From Pseudomonas muyukensis (lineage in GTDB: Bacteria > Pseudomonadota > Gammaproteobacteria > Pseudomonadales > Pseudomonadaceae): a stretch of 64,000 nt of DNA. This document shows, piece after piece, positions 45,359-53,280 of the stretch. Location: assembly GCF_019139535.1 (NCBI RefSeq), contig NZ_CP077073.1, positions 3,624,501-3,688,500 on the forward strand, written 5' to 3'. The notes below the pieces were generated by a model, which was not told the DNA's origin, ran no database searches, and was given only the letters and a program-made list of their open reading frames with translations. The position numbers and the translations under genes were made by a program. Position 1 is the first letter of the stretch. Each line of letters opens with the position of its first letter.

Positions 45359-46462
45359 TCAGCGGCTCATGGCGGGCTCCTGACGATCATCCGGTTGACG
45401 TTGGTAAACCTGCTCTCCTTGTAGCAGCACCCAAATGATGCGCAGATTTCGATTAGCCAGTCTGATCGCCGCCTCCTTGCGACCAAGCCGAGTTAACCAT
45501 CGCAAGAGGCGGCGATCGTCTGGCTGATCGGAATCAGGCTTCAAATGGCTAAGAACCGCGTGCGCACCCTGGATCATCATGCTGCGTAAGTAGCCGTCAC
45601 CTCGCTTGCTCATCTTGCCCAGCCTGACCTTCTTTCCACTGCTGTGCTGGTCGGGCACCAGGCCAAAGTAAGCGGCAAACTGTCGAGCATTGGGGAACCG
45701 CGAAGGTTCAGGCTGCTTGGCCAGCATCGCTGTGGCGATGATCGGGCCGACACCGCGTATCGTCATCAGGCGGCATGCGACCTTGTCGGCCCCCGCCGCT
45801 GTTTCGAGCCGTCCTGTCAGGACGGCGATACGCTCGCCCAGATAGCGCCATTCGGCGAGCAGTTCATCGAGCAATTCACGCAGCAGATCTGGTAATGGTT
45901 GGGTCGCATCTTCAAGAATCCGCGACACACCTTGGCTGACGGCAAAATCGCCTTGCGCCAGGGCGACGCCCTGTTCCAGTAACAGGCCGCGGATCTGGTT
46001 GCCTAGCGCGGTGTGGCGCCTGACATAGCCTCTGCGAGCGCGGTGTAAAGCTTGAATCGCCAAAGCGGCAGTGCTCTTGATCGGCACCGCAGCAATGCTG
46101 GTATCCCGGCCTGCGCGCAAGATGGCATGGGCGTCGTTACGATCATTCTTGGCACCACTGCGGTGCTCCGCCACTCGCTGCGCGGGCAGGATGCGGACTG
46201 GGGTGCCCTGCGCCTGGAGCAAACGCCCCCATGCTTGAGCGCCGGGGCCACTTTCCATCAGGACCGTCACGGTGGGTGGCAGCTTGGTCAGGAACGCGTG
46301 AAAGGCTTCACGGGATTTGATTCGATCTTCGTAGATGACGCGCCCGGAGCCGTCATCTCCGGCCACCTGAAAGACTTGCTTGGCCAAGTCGACTGACAGG
46401 TGTTGGCAAAGCGTTACATCGGTGGAAGACAGGGAATTGCGCTTCGTCCTATGCTTGCTCAT
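45359..46462 (-). CDS. IS110-family transposase (DEDD recombinase)
   Basis: 367-aa transposase. The N-terminal RuvC-like DEDD domain shows SVDLAKQVFQVAGDD (first Asp, residue 25), VLMESGPGAQAWG (Glu) and KNDRNDAHAI (two Asp). The C-terminal Tnp domain has MTIRGVGPIIATAML and FGLVPDQHSSGKK with the nucleophilic Ser. The ending REAAIRLANRNLRIIWVLL matches IS110/IS1111 relatives. The gene appears intact. These enzymes are guided by a bridge RNA encoded in a noncoding end of the element. Confidence 0.93.
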   Translation of the reverse strand: MSKHRTKRNSLSSTDVTLCQHLSVDLAKQVFQVAGDDGSGRVIYEDRIKSREAFHAFLTKLPPTVTVLMESGPGAQAWGRLLQAQGTPVRILPAQRVAEHRSGAKNDRNDAHAILRAGRDTSIAAVPIKSTAALAIQALHRARRGYVRRHTALGNQIRGLLLEQGVALAQGDFAVSQGVSRILEDATQPLPDLLRELLDELLAEWRYLGERIAVLTGRLETAAGADKVACRLMTIRGVGPIIATAMLAKQPEPSRFPNARQFAAYFGLVPDQHSSGKKVRLGKMSKRGDGYLRSMMIQGAHAVLSHLKPDSDQPDDRRLLRWLTRLGRKEAAIRLANRNLRIIWVLLQGEQVYQRQPDDRQEPAMSR

Positions 46463-46775
46463 GGTCTCGCCCTCGCTGCCGTTGGCTTCTTAGAACGCCA
46501 CCGTGGCACTGTGATGCCTCGGCGGGGGCGAGTCCATCCGATTACATCTGTTGCAACGTGGCCATGCCTGATAGGCCATGGTTGTTAGCCTGGTGCGCTC
46601 GACGCGATTTCTGCGTGGGCATTGCTCGCCTCGCCTGTCTCGCGCCCTGCGCCAAGGCTGGCGACTGTGGCCTGACAGGTTTGGGGACGTTGCAACCAAT
46701 GCAGGCCGCGATGCGCCCATGACCATCAGGCGCGTCCTGCTTGCCGAACCGGCCATGCCCCGCTAAAGACACTCA
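46463..46775 (-). ncRNA. Probable IS110 noncoding end (possible bridge-RNA region)
   Basis: About 300 bp upstream of the transposase with no coding pattern but several self-complementary segments, for example GCCATGCCTGATAGGCCATGG (46560-46580). In IS110-group elements the 5' noncoding end encodes the bridge RNA that selects target and donor; in the IS1111 group it is on the other side. The right boundary near 46770 is a guess, since IS110 elements lack usual inverted repeats. Confidence 0.4.
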
Positions 46776-46872
46776 TACGAATTGCCATGGCCATGCAAAT
46801 GCGCTTTTCAGGCACTGCAAAACCTGTAAACTCCGCCCTCGAGTTCGCCTGACCACTGCCCGAGCCTTACCC

Positions 46873-47262
46873 ATGACGCTGGCCCGCCACACACGCTCGC
46901 AAGTCGCCTGGGTGCTGTATTTCAGCATCCTGTTCGGCGCGTTGCTGTGCGCCATGGGCCATGGCCAGATGGCCGGCTTGCGCCTCGCCGGGCTGGATGA
47001 CGCCGCCTGGTGCGCGGCCGACAGCAGCGGCGTGTTCAAGGGCGACCAGGACCTCAGCGACCCGGTGCTGCCGGCCAGCGGCGACTGCGTGATCGCCAGC
47101 CTGTTCAACGCCACGCTGCTGGCCGTGTTCTTCGGCCTGCTGGCCTTGCTCAGCCTCGAGCCGAGCCAGCCCTTACCCAGACAACCCGCGCCACGCCTGC
47201 CCAAGCAGCGCTGGCCACTGGTCAATCCCCGCGCCTCTCCCGCCGCGCTTCTCGCGTTCTGA
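46873..47262 (+). CDS. DUF2946 family protein
   Basis: 129-aa small protein with an N-terminal membrane helix (VAWVLYFSILFGALLCAMGHGQM), a short periplasmic part with two Cys (AAWCAADSS, SGDCVIAS) and a second helix (LFNATLLAVFFGLLALLSL). DUF2946 proteins are often next to copper or TonB-receptor genes in Pseudomonas, as here, where the receptor follows 71 bp later. Function unknown; metal handling is suggested by context. Start ATG at 46873 with the preceding frame to 46741 rejected. Confidence 0.8.
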   Translation: MTLARHTRSQVAWVLYFSILFGALLCAMGHGQMAGLRLAGLDDAAWCAADSSGVFKGDQDLSDPVLPASGDCVIASLFNATLLAVFFGLLALLSLEPSQPLPRQPAPRLPKQRWPLVNPRASPAALLAF

Positions 47263-47333
47263 CATCGCCACGCCCGAGTGCCGCCTGATCGGCAGCGGGC
47301 GTGCGCTCATCGATTTCAGCCAGGAAGCCTTGC

Positions 47334-49487
47334 ATGTTTCGCATGACCACTTTGGCGCTGCTCGTTGGCAGCGCAACCTGCGCCTGGGCGCAAAACGACA
47401 CCTTGACCCTGCCCGCCAGCAACGTCACCGCCTCCGCCGACCAGAACCAGGAGGCTACCCGTCTCGACCTCGACCGGCCCATCGAAAGCGGCTCGCGCCT
47501 GAACCTCAGCGCCCGCGAGAACCCTGCCTCGGTCAGCGTCGCCGACCGCCAGACCATGGCGCGCATCGGCGCGCGCAACTTCCAGGACGCCGCCAACGCC
47601 TTGCCCGGGGTCAACGCCTCGGCGCCACCCGGCTGGGGCGGCTATGTCGCGTACCGCGGCTTCAATGGCGCCCAGATCAGCCAGCTGTTCAACGGCATCA
47701 ACCTGCAGTCCGGCGCCGCCGGGCGCCCGGTCGGGGCGTGGATCTACGACCGCGTCGAACTGCTCGGCGGCCCGTCGTCGTTCCTCAACGGCAGTGGCGC
47801 GGTCGGCGGCAGCCTGAACATGATCACCAAGCTGGCCAACCGCGACGAGGACACCTTCGACGGCCGTGTCAGCTATGCTCGCTACGACACGATGGAAACC
47901 TCGGTCGGCTTCAACAAGGCGCTCAACAGCGGCGACGGCCCCCGCCACTACGCGCGACTGGACTACAGCCGCACCCACACCAATGGCTATATCGACCGCC
48001 AGGAGAACGGCGCCGGCAACCTGGCCTTTTCGCTGCTCAGCGACATCAACGACCAGCTCTCGCACACCCTGGCCATCGAGTACCTCGAAGAGCAAGAGGA
48101 CAGCCCGTACTGGGGCGCGCCGGTGCTGCAACCGGCGGTCGGCACCCTGCACATCGACAAGCACAATCGCTTCGACAACTACAACGTCGAGGACGGCCGC
48201 TACGAGCAGCGCACCCGCTGGCTGCGCTCGATCACCGACTATCGCATCGACGACAGCAACCAGTTGCGCAACACCTTCTACCACTACAACGGCCAGCGCG
48301 ATTACCGCAACCTCGAGGTGTACCGCTACAACGCCGGCAACACCGGCATCGCCCGCTCCGGCGGCTACCGCCAGCGCCACGACCAGGAGCTCAACGGCAA
48401 CCGCGTCGAGCTGACCCACCAGGGCCAACTGTTCGGCCTGGCCAGCGACTGGGCGTTCGGCGTCGACTACAACCGCAACCAGCAGACCCTCTACCCGCTG
48501 TCCAAAGGCGCCTTCGACCGCATCGACCCGAACGGCTTCCAGCCCGGCCACCTCCTCGACATCCCCGGCATGGACGCGCCGCGCGTCAAAGGCCGCAGCA
48601 GCACCACCGACACCACGGCGGGCTTCGTCGAGAACCGCACGCGCCTGACCGACCAGCTGTCGCTGGTTTCGGCGCTGCGCTACGACCATATCGACTTCGA
48701 GGTGGTCGACCACGTTAACCGGGCCAAGCTGGAGCGGCGCTGGGACGCTTTCACCGGCCGCCTGGGCCTGGTCTACGACCTGACCTCCAACATCAGCCTG
48801 TATACCCAATACAGCACCTCGGCCGAGCCACCGGGAGGCTCGCTGACCGGCGCCTCGCTCAGCCAGGTCGGCGATTTCGACCTGAGCAGCGGCCGCCAGG
48901 TGGAAGTGGGCAGCAAGTTCGACTTCCTCGACGGACGCGGCTCTGCCACGGCGGCGGCGTATCGCATCGTGCGCAAGAACATCTCGGTGCCCTCCTCGAC
49001 CGTACCCAACACCACCGAGCAGGCAGGCCAGCAAACCTCTACCGGCATCGAGCTGGCGGCCTCGTTCAAGGTCACGCCCAAGCTGCTGGCGGCGGGCAAC
49101 TTCAGCTGGGTCGACGCCGAGTACGACGAATTCAACGAGACCATCGGCGCCGTGGTGCACTCGCGCAAGGGCAAGCACCCGGTGAACATCCCCGACCGCG
49201 TCGCCAACCTGTGGCTGACCTACGACCTGGCGCCGGGCTGGCAGGTCGGCGCCGACGCGCGTTATGTGTCGTCGGTGTACGCCAACACCGCCAACACCGC
49301 CTGGGTGCCGTCGTATACCGTCTACGGGCTGTCGATGACCCACGACCTGGACCAGCACGTGCAGCTCAGCGCACGGCTGCGCAACCTCACCGACGAGGTC
49401 TACGCCCGCTTCATCCACCAGACCAACACCCAGTATTACCTGGGTGAGCCGCGCAGCCTGGAAGTCGCTGTGCAGTGGCGCTACTGA
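47334..49487 (+). CDS. TonB-dependent outer-membrane receptor (siderophore receptor type)
   Basis: 717-aa receptor: signal peptide (TTLALLVGSATCAWA), TonB-box region near NVTASADQNQ, plug domain with NPASVSVADRQTMARIGARNFQDAANALPGV, GGYVAYRGFNGAQIS and the VELLGGPSSFLNGSGAVGGSLN motif, and a 22-strand barrel ending in ...EVAVQWRY with terminal aromatic. Similar receptors import ferric siderophores or copper-type chelates; with DUF2946 upstream and a PepSY remnant downstream the ligand is a metal complex by inference. RBS AGGAAG. The stop overlaps the remnant's ATG (TGATG). Confidence 0.93.
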   Translation: MFRMTTLALLVGSATCAWAQNDTLTLPASNVTASADQNQEATRLDLDRPIESGSRLNLSARENPASVSVADRQTMARIGARNFQDAANALPGVNASAPPGWGGYVAYRGFNGAQISQLFNGINLQSGAAGRPVGAWIYDRVELLGGPSSFLNGSGAVGGSLNMITKLANRDEDTFDGRVSYARYDTMETSVGFNKALNSGDGPRHYARLDYSRTHTNGYIDRQENGAGNLAFSLLSDINDQLSHTLAIEYLEEQEDSPYWGAPVLQPAVGTLHIDKHNRFDNYNVEDGRYEQRTRWLRSITDYRIDDSNQLRNTFYHYNGQRDYRNLEVYRYNAGNTGIARSGGYRQRHDQELNGNRVELTHQGQLFGLASDWAFGVDYNRNQQTLYPLSKGAFDRIDPNGFQPGHLLDIPGMDAPRVKGRSSTTDTTAGFVENRTRLTDQLSLVSALRYDHIDFEVVDHVNRAKLERRWDAFTGRLGLVYDLTSNISLYTQYSTSAEPPGGSLTGASLSQVGDFDLSSGRQVEVGSKFDFLDGRGSATAAAYRIVRKNISVPSSTVPNTTEQAGQQTSTGIELAASFKVTPKLLAAGNFSWVDAEYDEFNETIGAVVHSRKGKHPVNIPDRVANLWLTYDLAPGWQVGADARYVSSVYANTANTAWVPSYTVYGLSMTHDLDQHVQLSARLRNLTDEVYARFIHQTNTQYYLGEPRSLEVAVQWRY

Positions 49488-49645
49488 TGGGCCTCAAGCG
49501 CCAGTTGTAGCTGTGGGCCCGCAGCGCCAACGGCGCCAGCCGCCTGCTCGAAGACGGCGCCTGCCTGGACCCGGCCAGCGGCATGCTGGTGGCCAGCCAC
49601 GACCGCGGGCAACGCACCGGGCGCTGGTGGTTCAACCTGCAGTAG
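49487..49645 (+). pseudogene. Remnant of a PepSY-domain membrane protein gene
   Basis: Overlapping the receptor stop, a frame begins MGLKRQL and then has TAG (49508-49510) where PepSY proteins next to TonB receptors read MGLKRQLYLWHR. The same frame continues after the stop with LW, then a jump to ASRLLEDGACLDPASGMLVA and GRWWFNLQ, resembling an internal PepSY segment (LDPxSGxxL), ending at 49643-49645. So the gene is reduced to about 53 codons by a large internal deletion plus a nonsense mutation. Identification is by eye and moderately sure. Confidence 0.6.
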
Positions 49646-49697
49646 CGGTGGGCTGGCGGCGTTTGCGCAGGGGGGTGAGAAAGCCATGGGTTTGCGC

Positions 49698-50129
49698 CTA
49701 CGGCTTTTCCACCTTCACTGACGCGCTGCCGTCGACCCGAGCCCGATCGCTGGCTGGCGTGTACCAAGGCGCTGCCGATTCGGTGTGAAGGTGATTCTGT
49801 TTGTTTGCCAGGAAGGGCGTATCCAGCGTGCCCAGCGCTATCGAAACCCAGTCGGCAAACTCGCCTTGGGCGCTTGACCAGAACAAGTTCGAGCCGCACG
49901 CCACGCAGAACTCGCGCGCCACCTTCGGTGAAGAGGCATAGGTCTTGATACTGCTGGCGCCGCGAAGTAATCGCAGCTGGTTGCGTGGAACGCTGCCATA
50001 GGAGGCAAATGCAGCTCCGTGGCCTTTGCGGCACTGGCTGCAATGGCAATGAGTCACGGCCTTTGGCCGGGTGAGCAACTCGAAGCCGACTGCTGCGCAC
50101 AAGCAGCTTCCTTGGTAGACCTGTGTCAT
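49698..50129 (-). CDS. GFA family (CENP-V/glutathione-dependent formaldehyde-activating-like) protein
   Basis: 143-aa zinc protein. Cysteine ligands follow the GFA pattern: GSCLCAAVGFEL, then THCHCSQCRKGHGAAF and FCVACGSNLFW. The frame opens to 50339, but the ATG at 50129 (MTQVYQGSCLC) fits the family start. GFA proteins have diverse or unknown roles; only a few act as S-hydroxymethylglutathione synthase. The 3' neighbour is the receptor/PepSY remnant on the other strand. Confidence 0.9.
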   Translation of the reverse strand: MTQVYQGSCLCAAVGFELLTRPKAVTHCHCSQCRKGHGAAFASYGSVPRNQLRLLRGASSIKTYASSPKVAREFCVACGSNLFWSSAQGEFADWVSIALGTLDTPFLANKQNHLHTESAAPWYTPASDRARVDGSASVKVEKP

Positions 50130-50208
50130 TGGCGGGTCCGTACAGGTGAAAAACGCCAGCGTACCGGCCCCGGCGGAATCGGTCGACTGGCCGTCAACCG
50201 CTCTCCAT

Positions 50209-50892
50209 TCACGGGCACCTTTGCGGTCGATGGCTGACGCTGGCCGTGGCTGGCTCACTGCGCAGTGCGGTCCAGGCCAAAGCAGCGACCCAGGCGACGG
50301 ACACGCCGTAATTGAGCCGCTGGTACAGGCCAAACCCATGACCGTTACTAAACGCCTTGGCCATCATTGCAACCGTCGCGAGGGCAAGGATTACACAGAG
50401 CGCCGAGAACCATTTGAAGCCAATTGATGACAGCAGTCTCTTGCTCAAAAAGAACCACAGACCGCTAGCCATCGTCAGCGAAAGAAACATCACCATTCCC
50501 GCAAGGTTATGTATCTGCTGAGCAGTTGAAGGCTGCGCAGGCACGCATCCCGCATCACAGGAGAAAACACCAGTAGCGAAACTAGCCAAGCCATGGAGCA
50601 CTATAAGCGCGGCGCTGACCAGGGCCAAACGCGAACCTGCGTAGCGTCGCGCTAAACCCAGGGCGAAAAGCCCGAACAATACCCCCAAGGGAAAATTGTT
50701 CACCCATGCCGAATAGTTGTGGGTGGGAGCCCCAACCGCGCCTAACTGGCTCAATGCCTGCTCGAAGTGGCTATAACCGGGGTAGCCAAACGAGGTAAGC
50801 GACACGCCAGCGAAGAGCCAGAATGGAATGAGTAGCCCCAAGCCCAACAATTTCCGGTTAGTGGCGTCCACGGCACAGCTCTGCTTGGTCAT
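50209..50892 (-). CDS. DUF998 family membrane protein
   Basis: 227-aa protein with six or so helices: LLGLGLLIPFWLFAGVSLTS, FPLGVLFGLFALGLARRY, LVSAALIVLHGLASFATGVFSCDAGC, MVMFLSLTMASGLWFFLSK and more. The DUF998 signature FSCDAGCVPAQPSTAQQIHNLAGM is clear. Function unknown. Start at ATG 50892, or GTG at 50916 which would add eight residues. It lies 79 bp upstream of the GFA gene on the same strand. Confidence 0.88.
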   Translation of the reverse strand: MTKQSCAVDATNRKLLGLGLLIPFWLFAGVSLTSFGYPGYSHFEQALSQLGAVGAPTHNYSAWVNNFPLGVLFGLFALGLARRYAGSRLALVSAALIVLHGLASFATGVFSCDAGCVPAQPSTAQQIHNLAGMVMFLSLTMASGLWFFLSKRLLSSIGFKWFSALCVILALATVAMMAKAFSNGHGFGLYQRLNYGVSVAWVAALAWTALRSEPATASVSHRPQRCP

Positions 50893-51044
50893 GACAGTGA
50901 TCGATCCGTCGCTCACGAAATAGCGTCATTTTAGAGAGACCACCGGCCAATGCACCATCGATTTTCTTGCAAGGCAGCGTGCGCATGCGTCACCTGTCGC
51001 CGCCTCGGTCCATAGATGACACCGATGTCCCAACGCCTGCCTAG

Positions 51045-51210
51045 AACTCCGTGCTGATTGCCTCGAAACAACCACACGCCGTCAGAGCTTTGCCAAAGCA
51101 GCCCAGGAACTTTCGCTCAGCGAAGGTGCAATCCGTCGGCAGCCCCAAGTCGGAGGAGTTTCTCGGGATATGGCTGTTCAACCGTGTCGGCTATCGCAGC
51201 ACACCCAATG
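51045..51210 (+). pseudogene. Remnant of a LysR-family (GcvA-like) regulator gene
   Basis: A 5' fragment of a LysR gene. One frame reads LETTTRRQSFAKAAQELSLS then EGAIRRQ (the LysR HTH), and after a +1 frameshift near 51150 another reads KSEEFLGIWLFNRVGYR, matching the usual HTH end LEExLGxxLFxRxxR. No effector domain follows; the region passes into the convergent MATE gene at 51248. Clear by eye, and indicates deletion at this locus. Confidence 0.65.
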
Positions 51211-51247
51211 TGATTCACATTGACCACTGCAGGTGAATTTTTCAGGT

Positions 51248-52681
51248 TCAAACGGCATCTTCGCAAGCTGGCTCTGGATCGATGTGAAGTCGGTTTTCAG
51301 CCTCTCGGATGGCTTTGGCGATTCGCCAGAAATAAATGGCTCCGATCAAAAATTCGAAGACCGAACCGATAACCCAGCATGTGATCAGCGACGACGGAAC
51401 ATTGCGATTACTCATTGCGACGTAGTAGATCAAGGGAATGCTTATAGCCCACATCAAGACCAAGCGAACGACCAGCGTAAATCTGGCCATGCCAATACTT
51501 TCCAACACCGCAGCCCCTGTCATGGAGAATATAAACGCGGCGGAGAATGTCCACAAAACCCGTTGTGTATCGATGGCGAGGGCGACGGTCTGCGGGTTGT
51601 GCCCCAAGTCGCCGAAAGCCTTGAGCAAGACCTGGGGTAAAGTGACCTGAATGCTGGAAATCAGCAGTACGTAGCACAGCTCGATGATCACCGTTACCCG
51701 CAGAATCATTGCCAAATCAGTGTATCGCCGCTCGCCGGCTGCCGTGGCGCATAGAATGCTACAACCAATGCCTAGGCCGATGATCGGGATAATACCCAAG
51801 TAATTAATGGTCAGATTGACGTTGTTTGCCGCTAGCGCACTAGCGCCCAGCACCGCGACTATCCATATGAACGCAGTATTGCCGAGTTGATCCATCCCGG
51901 CGCATACGCCACTGGGAGCACCCCTACGCAGCCGGAAAGACAACCGATGCAGGAGCTGCTTGCCACGGCCAGTAAAGATATTCATTAACGCAAGCCAGAC
52001 CTCTCGAGGCAGCATTACTGCGTAACACGTCAGCATGGCGAGCGTGCCAATCAATGTGCCGATAGCGGCTCCGCCCATCCCCATTTCGGGCAGCCCGAAC
52101 CTCCCAAAGACCAAGCCAACGGTGAAAATTGAATCGACTACTTGACCAACTATTCCAATGATGAGCGTTTCACGGGTCCGACCTACTCCGTTGAAAAACG
52201 AGGACAGTGCTGTATCGACCGTCATTACTGAGCCGAAAATCGCCGCCCAGAACATGTATTGCGATTCGAGGCTGACGATCTGCGGTGGGCGAGAACTGAG
52301 ATGGGGAATCATCGCGATCAGCGGAGCGGCGACAAGCAACAAGGCTGCGCAGGCTATACCCAGGAGTAGCCCCAGCGCGCCTTCATTCGCAGCCTCATCA
52401 AGCCCCGATCGCCCGTTCGCCTGTGCAATAAAGGAACGTGACACCCCCACGGTGCTACAGAAGAAGGCGATAATCGCCAAGCTCGTGAATACAGCCGGAC
52501 CGGACGCGGCCAGCGTATCTTGTGAGTAGTGTGCGAGGCAGAGCCGGTCGACCAGCATCATCAATAAATTGCCGACCATCGTCCCCATCAACGGAAACGA
52601 GATGACGACGACTCTTTTCGCCACCCTCGCGTCAAACCAGGCGCCAGATATCTCGTACCTCACGGTGCTAGCTTCCGTCAA
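51248..52681 (-). CDS. MATE family efflux transporter
   Basis: 477-aa antiporter with 12 helices: VVVISFPLMGTMVGNLLMMLVDRLCLAHYSQDTLAASG at the start and ASALAANNVNLTINYLGIIPIIGLGIGCSI in the second half. It is only distantly like the other MATE pump (26478). It starts with TTG at 52681, overlapping the stop of the kinase gene (TTGA), so the pair is translationally coupled. Codon use is more AT-rich than the neighbours, suggesting acquisition. Substrate unknown. Confidence 0.87.
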   Translation of the reverse strand: MTEASTVRYEISGAWFDARVAKRVVVISFPLMGTMVGNLLMMLVDRLCLAHYSQDTLAASGPAVFTSLAIIAFFCSTVGVSRSFIAQANGRSGLDEAANEGALGLLLGIACAALLLVAAPLIAMIPHLSSRPPQIVSLESQYMFWAAIFGSVMTVDTALSSFFNGVGRTRETLIIGIVGQVVDSIFTVGLVFGRFGLPEMGMGGAAIGTLIGTLAMLTCYAVMLPREVWLALMNIFTGRGKQLLHRLSFRLRRGAPSGVCAGMDQLGNTAFIWIVAVLGASALAANNVNLTINYLGIIPIIGLGIGCSILCATAAGERRYTDLAMILRVTVIIELCYVLLISSIQVTLPQVLLKAFGDLGHNPQTVALAIDTQRVLWTFSAAFIFSMTGAAVLESIGMARFTLVVRLVLMWAISIPLIYYVAMSNRNVPSSLITCWVIGSVFEFLIGAIYFWRIAKAIREAENRLHIDPEPACEDAV

Positions 52682-53163
52682 AGCCGATGCACTTCGATTT
52701 GAAGCCCCTCACCTTCATCCGGCGCGCGAAAGTAGCTAGTTATCAGGTCAAACTCCGCGTCAGTCGCCGCAAACTCATGCTCGGCTCCCGTGTTGCGAAG
52801 ATGTAACCTACCTCGACAGGTATCATCGTCCACTTCTAAGTAATGGACACAATGAGCAACCTTGGCTGCGTCAGCCAAGTGGCGCAGCCATTGTCGATCT
52901 TGTGGTGTATTTGCAGGGAAATCCAAAACGACAGTCACGCCAGCCCGTAGCACATCGATGACGAGCGGGCCCAGTACGTCTCGAATCTGCTGTGCCAGAC
53001 GCACATAATCGGTTATGGACTTGATCTGATCTGGATAAAGCCGGGACAGCCAGTGATCCTCACTCAACAGAATCGCTGATCGTTCAGTTGCCAAGCTTTT
53101 GGCCAACGTTGACTTGCCCGAGGCAATCTTGCCTGCCATGAGGTGCAGCACGGGTTTGGGCAT
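52678..53163 (-). CDS. P-loop kinase/ATPase (AAA_33 type)
   Basis: 161-aa P-loop protein. Walker A is AGKIASGKST (residues about 8-17), a lid-like segment includes VVLDFPANTPQDRQWLRHLA, and the arginine-containing CRGRLHLRNTG follows. It resembles the predicted kinases of the zeta-toxin/chloramphenicol phosphotransferase neighbourhood, without a clear substrate. ATG at 53163 has AAGGAG upstream; the frame opens to 53217. Its coupling to a MATE exporter suggests a modify-and-export pair (inference). Confidence 0.82.
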   Translation of the reverse strand: MPKPVLHLMAGKIASGKSTLAKSLATERSAILLSEDHWLSRLYPDQIKSITDYVRLAQQIRDVLGPLVIDVLRAGVTVVLDFPANTPQDRQWLRHLADAAKVAHCVHYLEVDDDTCRGRLHLRNTGAEHEFAATDAEFDLITSYFRAPDEGEGLQIEVHRL

Positions 53164-53280
53164 AGGGACGTCTCCTTGTCGAACCCCGATGATGCTTATA
53201 GAAAAGCGCCGAAGCAATCATGCACACTGCAAGGCGCATTACTCTGAGTGGCAATGATCTTGCTGGGTGATGATTCGCGC

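Noticed and set aside
47316..49418. 700-aa minus-strand open frame opposite the TonB receptor
   Set aside because: Same kind of antisense shadow; the receptor on the plus strand has signal peptide, plug and barrel.
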